Shown piece after piece: positions 36,012-44,865 of a stretch of DNA of 64,000 nucleotides. The notes beneath the pieces are model-generated. The model had not been told where the DNA came from. It worked only from the letters and a program-made list of their open reading frames with translations, and searched no databases. The first letter of the stretch is position 1. Each line of letters opens with the position of its first letter. Origin of the DNA: an uncultured Pseudodesulfovibrio sp. (GTDB taxonomy: Bacteria > Desulfobacterota > Desulfovibrionia > Desulfovibrionales > Desulfovibrionaceae); assembly GCF_963675635.1 (NCBI RefSeq), contig NZ_OY776488.1, positions 1,401,501-1,465,500 on the forward strand, read 5' to 3'. Made by a program: the position numbers and the translations under genes.

Positions 36012-36701
36012 ATGACGTCAAAGAACACAACAATGACACAGCTAGGTGCAGTCCTTTTCGACATGGACGGCGTTCTTTTTGACTCGGAACCCATCCACGA
36101 AAAAATATTCATCGAATTTGCCGCTGAACTCGGATTCGTCTGCCCGCCGGACGAATACCGTCAACTCATCGGTACTTCCAGTGTCAGCCAGTGGCGGCTC
36201 ATGAAGGATAAGTATGGGCTTAATGCCACACCGCAAGAGCTTTCGGATACCAAAATGGAGCATTACAAGACCTTCCTCGGGGCGACCAAAGGGCTACTCC
36301 CCATTCCGGGCATCGTCTCCCTGCTCGACGACCTACAGATGCAGAATATCCCTTTCGCCCTGGCTTCTTCCAATACAACGGACGTCATTGAAGCCACTCT
36401 GTCAGCCATTGGTCTGAACACGATGTTGACAACACGCGTTGGGGGCAATGACGTGCCGCAGGCCAAACCGGCCCCGGACATTTTCCTGCTGGCCGCCGAG
36501 AAACTCGGCGTCTCCCCTGCTGACTGCGTTGTTATCGAAGACTCCACCAACGGTGTGCTGGCTGCCAAAAATGCAGGCATGCGCTGCATCGGCTTCGACA
36601 ATCCGAACTCACCGGGCCAGGAATTATCCAAGGCAGATGTCCGGCTTTCAAGCCTGGATAATTTGACACTCAACAAAATCCAGAGTCTTATTCTCAATTA
36701 A
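36012..36701 (+). CDS. HAD-superfamily phosphatase or beta-phosphoglucomutase-like enzyme
   Basis: A 229-residue haloacid dehalogenase-fold protein. Motif I is FDMDGVLFDSEPIHE (about 15-29), motif II ASSNT (about 117-121), Lys in KPAPDIF, and the acidic motif VVIEDSTNGVLAA. It hydrolyses or isomerises a sugar phosphate by family. It follows the transporter by 106 nt, and together they could serve uptake and dephosphorylation, but it is not a phosphonatase by its motif I. ATG 36033 is an alternative start. Confidence 0.85.
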   Translation: MTSKNTTMTQLGAVLFDMDGVLFDSEPIHEKIFIEFAAELGFVCPPDEYRQLIGTSSVSQWRLMKDKYGLNATPQELSDTKMEHYKTFLGATKGLLPIPGIVSLLDDLQMQNIPFALASSNTTDVIEATLSAIGLNTMLTTRVGGNDVPQAKPAPDIFLLAAEKLGVSPADCVVIEDSTNGVLAAKNAGMRCIGFDNPNSPGQELSKADVRLSSLDNLTLNKIQSLILN

Positions 36702-36792
36702 TTAAACCCCATGCCACTAGGCACCAGCCGGAAGCGACACCGATGGAGGTGAATGAACCCGGCACACGCTGTCTGGCAAATACTAACAAAAA

Positions 36793-36825
36793 AAGAGCCC
36801 CTTGCCATGTTGGCAAGAGGCTCTT
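36793..36825 (-). terminator. Rho-independent terminator of tpx
   Basis: AAGAGCC (36793-36799) pairs with GGCTCTT (36819-36825), with inner TTGCC/GGCAA. A seven-T run follows on the minus strand. Confidence 0.88.
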
Positions 36826-36843
36826 CTCATGTATTGGTCAGTC

Positions 36844-37362
36844 TTATCCAACAACTTGTCGAGCTGCCTCAAGGGCTGCTGCATAATCTGGTTCCTCTGT
36901 AATTTCCTTCAGATACTCGACGTAGACAACCTTGCCATCCTTACCGACAACAAAGACTGCGCGAGCTAGAAGACGCAGTTCCTTGATAAGTGTTCCCCAG
37001 TTTTCACCAAAGGATGCTCCGGCATGGTCAGACAACGTCTGGACGGCTTCGACGCCGGCAGCACCGCACCAGCGGGCTTGGGCAAACGGCAAATCCATAC
37101 TGATCGTCAGAATTTTCACGTCATCGCCCAGGGCTGCGGCCTCGGTGTTGAAGCGGCGGGTTTCCATATCGCACACGGGGGTGTCCAGAGACGGCACGGC
37201 GGCGATAATCAACACTTTACCTGCATAATCAGCCATTGTGGCAGGAGACATGTCGTTAGCAGCAACGGTAAAATCAGGAGCAGCGTCACCAACCTTGATT
37301 TCAGGACCGATCAAGGTCAACGGATTGCCCTGAAAAGTAATAACTCCAGTACGTTCACTCAT
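36844..37362 (-). CDS. tpx: Thiol peroxidase Tpx
   Basis: A 172-residue atypical 2-Cys peroxiredoxin that reduces peroxides in the cytoplasm or periplasm with thioredoxin. The peroxidatic cysteine is in PSLDTPVCDMETRRFN (about 55-70) and the resolving cysteine in DLPFAQARWCGAAGVEAVQTLSDH (about 89-112). The N-terminus TFQGNPLTLIG is typical. Useful for an oxygen-exposed anaerobe. AAGGAG precedes the start, and a dyad at 37388-37401 may be its operator. Confidence 0.94.
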   Translation of the reverse strand: MSERTGVITFQGNPLTLIGPEIKVGDAAPDFTVAANDMSPATMADYAGKVLIIAAVPSLDTPVCDMETRRFNTEAAALGDDVKILTISMDLPFAQARWCGAAGVEAVQTLSDHAGASFGENWGTLIKELRLLARAVFVVGKDGKVVYVEYLKEITEEPDYAAALEAARQVVG

Positions 37363-37387
37363 AGTATCTCCTTCTCAAATGAGGGTT

Positions 37388-37401
37388 GTTATCTAAATAA
37401 C
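37388..37401 (-). promoter_or_regulatory. Possible operator ahead of tpx
   Basis: GTTAT-N4-ATAAC inverted repeat, AT-rich and located 26 bp before the tpx start. It is partly like a PerR box but does not match the 7-1-7 form exactly. Confidence 0.3.
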
Positions 37402-37555
37402 TATTATCAGCTAGGAAACAGAAATAAGTCAACGATTAAAGTCTTAAAAACAACCCTTATGAGAACATGTCTCCCTAAAGCATGAAAGATAAGGATTTTC
37501 GCCGAAGACCTGAACATTGATTATTCATATGACAATCAAAAAAACTTTTGCGGAC

Positions 37556-38578
37556 TCACAAATTGAGTGAATGAGCACAAATGCTGCAATATCCATTTTT
37601 CAACGTTGTCGACCGAACCTTACACCGTTTGCATTCCTTAAGAGAGCCAGCATAAAGAGTGCTCGGGATCTCATTCGTTAAAGATTCAAGGGTAGCGGGA
37701 CGACGCTCTATACTTCCAGAAAGGCATGACTTGATGCACAGGCCGCAATCAACGCATTTCCAGGCCATGAAACGGATTGAAAAATTATGTGTATCGGCGA
37801 TAAACTCAAGCGCATTCACCGGACAAATGCGAGAGCAGGCTCCACATCCGGTACATGACTGCGTTATTTCGATTTCTGCGATGCGTACGGTTTCCGGCAC
37901 AGACAGCACACACGACAGCGAGCCGAATACCGTATGCAGTCGCACGCGTTTCGAATCCAAACCCAGGAGGTGAGAAAAGAACGAGTCGTCAGCCGTCACA
38001 GGAGAGGACACAGCGTCTTTGCACGAACCGAACATATTGAAAAGCCCTCGCCGGGTCATGGTGTTTGCAGCAACCTGGGGAGACGAATCTTTCAATACAC
38101 ATTTCATTTTTTCAACAGAGTCTGGACATGCCGTACGCAATGCTCTCAGCGTTTTGACAAACAGATGACAATGATCCCCCTTCGGGCATTTATCACAATG
38201 ACCGTGGACAAACTGAATGGTTTCAACATCAGCAAGAGCCAAAGCAGCCAAAGCATCCAATCCGATTGCTGAAAGACAACCATCCAACTGCACCATTCCC
38301 GCAGGGACAAAGGGGATGGCAAAACACCCCACGGAAATGGTGGCAGTTGGACAAAGAGAGGCGATCTTTTTCAGGAGCTGAGCTGTCGATCTGTGTTTTA
38401 CCGCATCAACAGGACAAGCGGAAGCACATGCTCCACACGACAGGCAGAGCCCACCGGCAACAGAGGGTGCTCTCGAAAGGGAAATGGCTTTTGAAGGGCA
38501 CACATCAGCGCAGGAAGTACACTCTCCACCCTTGAAGCGAATACACGCACTTTCCATAAGACGAGGTTGGTACGGCAT
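37556..38578 (-). CDS. Polyferredoxin, NapF/NapG-like, of the dms operon
   Basis: A 340-residue cytoplasmic protein with at least four 4Fe-4S motifs: CTSCADVCP (about 20-28), CLSCGACASACP, CTGCGACSRICP (about 240) and CVDCGLCIKSC. A central CDKCPKGDHC and a C-terminal CKRC-x10-CSIC zinc-ribbon-like pair add more cysteines. It probably feeds electrons to, or helps cluster insertion into, the DMSO-reductase-type enzyme. ATG 38578 was chosen over a TTG four codons upstream. It lies 15 nt after the torD-like gene. Confidence 0.8.
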   Translation of the reverse strand: MPYQPRLMESACIRFKGGECTSCADVCPSKAISLSRAPSVAGGLCLSCGACASACPVDAVKHRSTAQLLKKIASLCPTATISVGCFAIPFVPAGMVQLDGCLSAIGLDALAALALADVETIQFVHGHCDKCPKGDHCHLFVKTLRALRTACPDSVEKMKCVLKDSSPQVAANTMTRRGLFNMFGSCKDAVSSPVTADDSFFSHLLGLDSKRVRLHTVFGSLSCVLSVPETVRIAEIEITQSCTGCGACSRICPVNALEFIADTHNFSIRFMAWKCVDCGLCIKSCLSGSIERRPATLESLTNEIPSTLYAGSLKECKRCKVRSTTLKNGYCSICAHSLNL

Positions 38579-38593
38579 ACCGCTTACCAAATA

Positions 38594-39232
38594 TTATTGT
38601 TCCAAAATCCCGGGCAGAGAATCCATGGTGTCCATGCACAGTCTGGCCATTGATTTATAATAAGCCGTGGTCGCTTTCGATGCAATTTCCGACAGACAAT
38701 CCTTTGCCCATTTCCCGAAATGATCCTGATAAAAAGTCCTGACATCTTCTGCGCACTCAGCAGCTTTGACAGCATCCCCTGCTTCCATCGCATCAGCCGA
38801 CAAAGCAAACAGACGCGCCATGAAGTCCAGTTCCAAACCGATGTGGTCATCCGGCTCATTGTTCAACTTGGGCGCGACAACACCGTAGCGCGCATACGCT
38901 TCGCGCACTGCAAAAGTTGGATCACCGAAGAGAAGCCGTTCCTTGGTGGTCCATACGGATTCCCATACGGGGACAGCGGAATCGGGAATGACAAACAACG
39001 AATTGTAATCATCCTGCAAAAGGCCCACTCCCTGATCGTCAAGATCGGCAATGCATGTACTCAACACATCAAGAGAACCTTTTACGTCCGGGGTTGTATC
39101 AAGGGGCCACTCTGCCAAGAGGTTCTCATCATGAACCTGTGTAATGAATTCTTTTTCCGGGTCGTGCAAAAAAACTCTGCCGAAAAACGCGCATACTATA
39201 GCTGCAGCAAAATATGTATCTGATTTTTCCAT
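38594..39232 (-). CDS. TorD/DmsD-family molybdoenzyme maturation chaperone
   Basis: A 212-residue all-helical protein of the TorD type. The conserved middle motif appears as EPDDHIGLELDFMARLF (about 120-136), and the C-terminal helix as KWAKDCLSEIASKATTAYYKSMARL. It should bind the Tat leader of the catalytic subunit and hold it until the molybdenum cofactor is loaded. It lies just downstream of dmsC, separated by a strong hairpin. Confidence 0.85.
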   Translation of the reverse strand: MEKSDTYFAAAIVCAFFGRVFLHDPEKEFITQVHDENLLAEWPLDTTPDVKGSLDVLSTCIADLDDQGVGLLQDDYNSLFVIPDSAVPVWESVWTTKERLLFGDPTFAVREAYARYGVVAPKLNNEPDDHIGLELDFMARLFALSADAMEAGDAVKAAECAEDVRTFYQDHFGKWAKDCLSEIASKATTAYYKSMARLCMDTMDSLPGILEQ

Positions 39233-39242
39233 GATTTTCCAA

Positions 39243-39270
39243 AGGCCCGAGGGAGCAGTCCCTCGGGCCT
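39243..39270 (-). terminator. Strong intergenic hairpin between dmsC and the chaperone gene
   Basis: A perfect 12-bp stem (AGGCCCGAGGGA with its complement) and a 4-nt loop. Only three T follow on the minus strand, so it is probably a leaky terminator or mRNA end-protector that lowers expression of the accessory genes. Confidence 0.7.
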
Positions 39271-39280
39271 GGTATGTATA

Positions 39281-40156
39281 TTACAGTCCAATTCGGAGGT
39301 AGGTACCATAGAACACGAGCCTGCCGACAATTTCACCGGCAAGAACAAGCCCGAAAGCGCACAGACTGATGTTGGTCATGGCAGTCATTCCCTTGGATGC
39401 AACGATTTTGTATACACCCCATGCGAACACGGCTATTCCAAGGAACGTCAACGCAACGCACGCTACGAAAAGGAATGTTCCTCCCATTGTCAGTACATCA
39501 ATGCCGGAAACACCCATATTATTGGTCGCATCAAGTGAGATCACATTGAGCGGTACGCCCACAAACTTCAGTCCCAGACCAAGAACGGCCGCAACGATAA
39601 ATGTACCTGCAATACGGACATAATCACTCTTTTCAATCGTTTCACCCTTGTTGCTTTGGATGCCGAACAGCGCGCCGCCTGCAATGGAACCAAGAATCAA
39701 CGTGGTACCGTAAAATCCCAGCATAGTTGAAACGCTGTCCCATACCGGCACAGTTTGAAGCATATAGACTTTGGACATGACAAATACGGTGACAAGTCCC
39801 AGGAGACCTGCAACCACAGAAACTCCGGTAGCCTTGGCTTCCGGATCTTTCATGCGAATAACGGTCAAAGCCACAACCGAGGCAAAAAAACCGCCTGTGG
39901 CGAGAATCTCACGACTCAACCACGAAGACCCCGCATTGAGAATCGTATAAATGCTATGCATGGGAGTTCCAAGGTGTCCCAGAGAGAACAGCAGGGAAGC
40001 ACCGGTCACCAGACTGATTGCCGGAAGCTGCCAAGAAAAGCTTTTCCCTGTCGAAGACGGCGAAACAACCCGCGCGACTTCAGACACCAACAGCATGCCA
40101 ATAGCTGTTTGTACGAGGATGGTGAAAACGACCAGACTCCATTCATTAAAGAGCAT
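39281..40156 (-). CDS. dmsC: DMSO reductase-type membrane anchor DmsC
   Basis: A 291-residue integral membrane protein with eight helices, opening with EWSLVVFTILVQTAIGMLLVSE (about 4-25), typical of DmsC. It anchors DmsAB and passes electrons from menaquinol. The segment FSLGHLGTPMHSIYTILNAGSSWLSREI (about 57-84) holds the conserved family histidines. It starts 2 nt after dmsB. Confidence 0.9.
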   Translation of the reverse strand: MLFNEWSLVVFTILVQTAIGMLLVSEVARVVSPSSTGKSFSWQLPAISLVTGASLLFSLGHLGTPMHSIYTILNAGSSWLSREILATGGFFASVVALTVIRMKDPEAKATGVSVVAGLLGLVTVFVMSKVYMLQTVPVWDSVSTMLGFYGTTLILGSIAGGALFGIQSNKGETIEKSDYVRIAGTFIVAAVLGLGLKFVGVPLNVISLDATNNMGVSGIDVLTMGGTFLFVACVALTFLGIAVFAWGVYKIVASKGMTAMTNISLCAFGLVLAGEIVGRLVFYGTYLRIGL

Positions 40157-40158
40157 TG

Positions 40159-40779
40159 CTACACCTCCTCAGGATTTTGAATTGTACCAAGACGAGATCC
40201 GGCCGGTTGCGCATTGCGGTTGGCTGAAACTATCAGGTTGGGATACGTAATCGACGGGTCAGGCAGCGGAGCGACGACTTGAGAAGCTCCATGCTTGGCA
40301 ACCAGATCTTCATATTCCCCAAACTCAAGAGCACGAGTGGGACAGGCCGCCACGCATGCCGGCGGCTTGCCCTGCTCCAGATAGTCACGACAAAAATCGC
40401 ATTTTTCCATTTTGCCTTTTTTCGCATTGTATTGCGGCGCGGAATAGGGGCATCCCCACTCACAGTAACGACATCCGACGCACTTATCATGGTCGACAAT
40501 GACGATACCGTTTTCATCCTTGTGCATGGCCGTAGTCGGACAGGAACGAACGCAAATCGGGTTCTCGCAATGATTGCACGACACAGACAGGTAATAGGCA
40601 AATATGTTCTGTTCGTATGCACCGTTCTTGTCTTGTATCCAATCACCACCGGCATACTCCGTGACACGCCTGAAAAGGACACCATCCGGGAGATCATTTT
40701 TGTCAATGCATGCGATCATGCACGTTTTACATCCCGTGCATGCTTCCATATCAATATAAAATGCAGGTCTTTTTAACAT
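40159..40779 (-). CDS. dmsB: DMSO reductase-type iron-sulfur subunit DmsB
   Basis: A 206-residue electron-transfer subunit. Four cysteine clusters are visible: CTGCKTCMIAC (about 15-25), CNHCENPICVRSC, CVGCRYCEWGC and CDFCRDYLEQGKPPACVAAC. It carries electrons between DmsC and the catalytic subunit. It follows dmsA by 13 nt. Confidence 0.92.
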   Translation of the reverse strand: MLKRPAFYIDMEACTGCKTCMIACIDKNDLPDGVLFRRVTEYAGGDWIQDKNGAYEQNIFAYYLSVSCNHCENPICVRSCPTTAMHKDENGIVIVDHDKCVGCRYCEWGCPYSAPQYNAKKGKMEKCDFCRDYLEQGKPPACVAACPTRALEFGEYEDLVAKHGASQVVAPLPDPSITYPNLIVSANRNAQPAGSRLGTIQNPEEV

Positions 40780-40792
40780 GAATCAGTCTCCC

Positions 40793-43231
40793 TTACGCCT
40801 TTTCGACCTGGACAAGGTTGGTATGCTGAGGGTTACCCTTTGCCAACGGTGAAGGCCGAAGCGTCGTCAGAACGTTCACACAGCCGCCGTGGTCGGCTCC
40901 ATCCTTGCCGGGAGTAAACCAGGCTCCCTCGGGCAGGGTCAAAACACCAGGCATGATACGGGGTGTGACCTTTGCCGTGGTATAAACCACGCCTCGGCCG
41001 TTGAAGACCTTGACCTTTCCGCCGTGGACAATGCCACGTTCTTCAGCATCCATGGGGTTAATCCAAAGTTCCTGCGGAGCGACTTTTTTCAGCCAGTCCA
41101 CATTGCCATAGGTGGAGTGCGTCCGTTGTTTGTAATGATGACCGATCAACTGCAAAGGGAATTCCTTTTTCAACGGATCGGAAACGCCTTCCCAAGTGGG
41201 AACGTATTCCGGAAGGCCGGAAATAACGTCACCTTCAGCGAGTTCCCATTCATGGGCAATATCCCATAACTGTTTGGAGAAGATTTCCAACTTGCCGGAA
41301 GGACTCTTCAAAGGGTGGCCTTCAGGATCATCCCGAAATTCCTTGTAGGGAACTGGCGGCAGGCCGGGTTTTTCCTGCTTGTAAATACCCATGGCAAAGG
41401 CATCCTTAAGCTTGGCTGGAAGTTCAGGCAGTTTTTCACGTGACTTCTGATAGACATATTCAACCCACTGTGCACGGGTGCGCCCCTCGGTGTATGTCTG
41501 TCCAGCGCCCAAACGCTCAGCAACACCTGCACAAATGTCAAAGATAGTACGGCTCTCAAAAAGCGGCTCAACGACTTTTTCTGCAAAAACAACATAGCCC
41601 ATTTCCGAAGCAAAACCTTGAGGTGCAAAGTCATCTTCTTCAAGATTCGAAGTCGCAGGCAAAAGGTAATCAGCGAATTTAGCACTTGGAGTCATGAAAT
41701 TATCCACGACCACAACTGTTTCACACTTACTGTCGTCAGCCAGAATTTCCGACGTCCGATTGCTGTCGGAATGCTGATTCACGAGACAGTTGCCAGCATA
41801 GTTCCAAATGAATTTGATGGGAACGTCCAAACGGTCACGACCCTGAACACCATCTCTTTTTGCGGTCATTTCCGTGCCGCGCTCAATGGCATCGGTCCAG
41901 GTGAAACAGGATATGGACGTCTTGACCGGATTTTGAAGAACCGGGAAAGGAGCAAACGGGATTCCGAACCCACTTTCACGGGCACCGGTGTTGCCACCTT
42001 GCACGCCGACATTGCCGGTAAGGATAGGCAGCATGCTAATGGCACGACAGTTGTTCTCACCGTTGGCCTGACGCTGTACGGACCAGCCCTGAGAAATATA
42101 ACAAGGCTTAGCCTGTCCTATCTCACGGGCAAGCTGAATAATGCGACGAGCAGGGATTCCCGTAATCTTCGAAGCCCACTCAGGCGTCTTTGCCTCAGCA
42201 TCCTTTCCTTTGCCAAGGATATACGACTTATAAGAATTACCAGCCGGGACCCCTTCTGGCATGGAGTCTTCATCATATCCAACGGTACACCGCTTGATAA
42301 AATCGTTATCAACAAGATTCTCGGAAATCATCACATACGCAAGGCCACAAACAAGAGCGGCATCAGTGCCTGGACGAATGGGAATCCATTCGTCAGCCAA
42401 CGTTGTGGCTGTGTCCGTAAAACGGGGATCAATAACAATGATCCGTGCATTTCCTTTTTTCCTGGCCTGGATCACGTCATGCACAAGACCGCCACCGCTC
42501 ATGCGGGTTGCAGCGGGATTGTTACCGAAAAATACAACCAGCTTGCTGTTCACGATATCCGACAGAAGATTGCCTCGGACCCACCCTTTACCAAAGGTAT
42601 ACGGCAACGCCATGTCAATCTGTGCGTCACTATATGTTCCATACTGGTTTAGATAGCCGCCCAGACAGTTCATGAGACGGGCGACAGGAGTGGACCCCGT
42701 CGGCCAGGACTTGGACAAGACTGCTCCAAGGTTGCCTGTGCCGTAATTCAGGTACACTGATTCATTGCCCCACTTTTCAATGGTGTCGCCCAGACTCTTT
42801 GCGATACCATCCAACGCCTCATCCCACGAGATACGTTCAAATTTGCCTTCACCACGTTTGCCCACGCGCTTCATGGGGTACTTCAAACGATCCGGTGCAT
42901 AAATACGGTGGCGCATGGAACGACCGCGAAGACACGCTCGAACCTGATGATCGCCATAAACATCATCACCCTTGTTGTCTGTCTCGACACGGGTGACCAC
43001 TCCGTCCTTAACAAAGGCACGTAAGGCGCAACGGCTACCGCAGTTGACATTGCATGATGTCCACACGACCTTGTCGGCGAAAGGCTCTGCGCTCTCGACA
43101 GACCGAAGACCGTAAAAAACACCTGTCCCCGACAGGGCTGTCACCCCACCGAGCGCAGCACTCCATTTCAGGAATTTACGTCTTCCAAGCCCCCCTTCAA
43201 CCGGGGTTTGCTCTGATTTTTCTTTATCCAT
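40793..43231 (-). CDS. dmsA: DMSO reductase-family catalytic subunit DmsA
   Basis: An 812-residue molybdopterin enzyme. A Tat leader with GRRKFLKWSA is at about 16-25. The Fe-S motif CNVNCGSRCALR is followed by a cysteine in VRACLRGRS. The stretch SWPTGSTPVARLMNCLGGYLNQYGTYSDAQI (about 155-185) closely follows E. coli DmsA, including the serine expected to ligate molybdenum, and SQGW, GNVGVQGGNTGAR and ATRMSGGG are present. It reduces DMSO or a related S- or N-oxide outside the cytoplasm; the true substrate is unknown. ATG 43231 has GAGG upstream. Confidence 0.88.
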   Translation of the reverse strand: MDKEKSEQTPVEGGLGRRKFLKWSAALGGVTALSGTGVFYGLRSVESAEPFADKVVWTSCNVNCGSRCALRAFVKDGVVTRVETDNKGDDVYGDHQVRACLRGRSMRHRIYAPDRLKYPMKRVGKRGEGKFERISWDEALDGIAKSLGDTIEKWGNESVYLNYGTGNLGAVLSKSWPTGSTPVARLMNCLGGYLNQYGTYSDAQIDMALPYTFGKGWVRGNLLSDIVNSKLVVFFGNNPAATRMSGGGLVHDVIQARKKGNARIIVIDPRFTDTATTLADEWIPIRPGTDAALVCGLAYVMISENLVDNDFIKRCTVGYDEDSMPEGVPAGNSYKSYILGKGKDAEAKTPEWASKITGIPARRIIQLAREIGQAKPCYISQGWSVQRQANGENNCRAISMLPILTGNVGVQGGNTGARESGFGIPFAPFPVLQNPVKTSISCFTWTDAIERGTEMTAKRDGVQGRDRLDVPIKFIWNYAGNCLVNQHSDSNRTSEILADDSKCETVVVVDNFMTPSAKFADYLLPATSNLEEDDFAPQGFASEMGYVVFAEKVVEPLFESRTIFDICAGVAERLGAGQTYTEGRTRAQWVEYVYQKSREKLPELPAKLKDAFAMGIYKQEKPGLPPVPYKEFRDDPEGHPLKSPSGKLEIFSKQLWDIAHEWELAEGDVISGLPEYVPTWEGVSDPLKKEFPLQLIGHHYKQRTHSTYGNVDWLKKVAPQELWINPMDAEERGIVHGGKVKVFNGRGVVYTTAKVTPRIMPGVLTLPEGAWFTPGKDGADHGGCVNVLTTLRPSPLAKGNPQHTNLVQVEKA

Positions 43232-43296
43232 AATTATCCTCACTCGTTTGACTGTGCGCGAGGGCACAGTGAATCTAACATCATGGAAATTTTGAT

Positions 43297-43312
43297 ATCA
43301 ACATTCATGCCA
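43297..43312 (-). promoter_or_regulatory. Sigma-54 -24/-12 promoter of the dms operon
   Basis: On the minus strand TGGCAT-N5-TTGAT against the consensus TGGCAC-N5-TTGCW: the GG and spacing are kept, one base of the -12 GC differs. It lies 66 nt before the dmsA ATG. A TTTCC-N9-GGAAA dyad at 43373-43391 could be the activator site. Confidence 0.55.
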
Positions 43313-43436
43313 CAAACATAAGTCAATAAATACAAGTGATTAAACTTTAAGCAAACCCTAACAAAGAGAATATTTCCAATTATTTCGGAAAACAGCGTGG
43401 TGCTTTCAGGGAGTGACTCCAAAAAGACTGGAAAGG

Positions 43437-44855
43437 TTATTCTTTTTCGATACCGTATTGTTTGAGCTGGTCGTAGACTCGACTTTTTCGTAGTCCAGAG
43501 AAAATGCAGGCCCGTTCAATATCCCAACACGAGGCTTCCATCAAACGAGTAAAATAGTTCTTGTCGGCCTGTTCCAGAATCTGCCGTCGGTATTCCTTAT
43601 ATGATGGCAAGGTACCACATTGTTCCATGTGATCGTCAACCGGCCCGTCAATAAGATATGCCCCATTGTCCGGCACAAGGTCATTTCGCAACATTGCAAT
43701 GCGAGTCCGTTCAGGCAAATGATTCGCAAACAGTTCCGTATGGCCGTAGGCGCTTATCATCGCATTCTCAAGAACGTTGACCAACTCGCGAATGTTGCCG
43801 GGCCAGTCGTATTTTGCAAGGGCTTCCATGAAATCATCAGAAAACGTCTTGGGAGGAATTGAGTTTTTCTCGCAGATATGCCGTGCGAAATGCTGAGTCA
43901 GTTCCCCCAGATCCTCCTTGCGATCGCGCAATACGGGGAGATTGATGGTCATGGCCCCAAGGCGATACAAGAGGTCATTGCGGAAAAGGCCTTTTTGCAC
44001 CATTTCATTCAAATCTCGGTGCGTAGCTGCCACCAGCCGGAAGTTACTGCTGACCTCCTGGCTTCCACCGACCTGACGGTACTTTCGCTCCTGCAAGACC
44101 CGAAGCAGCTTCTTCTGTAAAGGCAGGGGCATCTCACCTATTTCATCAAGAAAAAGTGTGCCGCCGTGCGCTTCGAGGACCAATCCGCAACTCGAACGGT
44201 CCGCGCCGGTAAAAGCCCCTTTAACATGACCAAACAACGTGCTCTCCAACAAGTTTGCCGGAATTGAAGCACAGTCAACAATCACGAAAGGCCCTCGACT
44301 CCTCTTGCTGTTTTCATGCAGGGCACGCGCAAAGAGTTCCTTGCCCGTCCCAGTTTCACCAGTAAGCAGGAGACTGGCATCGCTGTGTGCGGCCGCTCCC
44401 AAACGTTCCAGGGCATGACTGATAGCAGGCCCGTTACCGACAATTCCACACCGCTTGAGGGAAAATTGATCATGCCCTTCGTTGCGGAGAGTATCCCGAT
44501 ATTTAAGCACTCGCTGAAGGGGAAGCAGGATTTTCTTTGGAGAAAGAGGTTTTTGCAGATAATCCCATGCACCGTTGCGTATGGCCAGCTCAGCTCCATC
44601 AGGATCACCGAGTCCGGTGAGAATAATGACTTCAGGAGGAACGGGAAGCTCCCGGAGTTGCGGCAGAATATCCAACCCATTTCCATCGGGAAGCCTGATA
44701 TCAAGAAAGACGACATCAAACTCTTCGGACAAATTCTTTTCCAGTCCTTCCTGAACGCTTGATGCGTAATCAGCCTCATGCCCAATATTGCGAATCAGCT
44801 CCATGAGCGCATCACAGATAAAGCGGTCATCATCTATCACAAGGACCTTTGCCAT
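43437..44855 (-). CDS. NtrC-family sigma-54 response regulator
   Basis: A 472-residue protein: receiver (VLVIDDDRF, phospho-acceptor in VVFLDIRLPDGNG, about 1-120), AAA+ domain (GETGTGKELFARA, sigma-54-contact loop GAFTGAD, LFLDEIGEMP) and a short Fis-type helix-turn-helix (WDIERACIFSGLRKSRVYDQLKQYG) at the C-terminus. It is the partner of the kinase 10 nt upstream and most likely drives the -24/-12 element in front of dmsA. Confidence 0.93.
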   Translation of the reverse strand: MAKVLVIDDDRFICDALMELIRNIGHEADYASSVQEGLEKNLSEEFDVVFLDIRLPDGNGLDILPQLRELPVPPEVIILTGLGDPDGAELAIRNGAWDYLQKPLSPKKILLPLQRVLKYRDTLRNEGHDQFSLKRCGIVGNGPAISHALERLGAAAHSDASLLLTGETGTGKELFARALHENSKRSRGPFVIVDCASIPANLLESTLFGHVKGAFTGADRSSCGLVLEAHGGTLFLDEIGEMPLPLQKKLLRVLQERKYRQVGGSQEVSSNFRLVAATHRDLNEMVQKGLFRNDLLYRLGAMTINLPVLRDRKEDLGELTQHFARHICEKNSIPPKTFSDDFMEALAKYDWPGNIRELVNVLENAMISAYGHTELFANHLPERTRIAMLRNDLVPDNGAYLIDGPVDDHMEQCGTLPSYKEYRRQILEQADKNYFTRLMEASCWDIERACIFSGLRKSRVYDQLKQYGIEKE

Positions 44856-44865
44856 TTATCAGCTC

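Noticed and set aside
36012-36701. Phosphonoacetaldehyde hydrolase (PhnX)
   Set aside because: Motif I is FDMDGVLFDS and not the PhnX-type FDWAGT; it is closer to beta-phosphoglucomutase-like enzymes.
40793-43231. DmsA as a formate dehydrogenase or nitrate reductase
   Set aside because: There is no Sec or Cys at the molybdenum-ligand position; the YGTYSDAQ serine and the long DmsA-like stretches favour the DMSO reductase branch.
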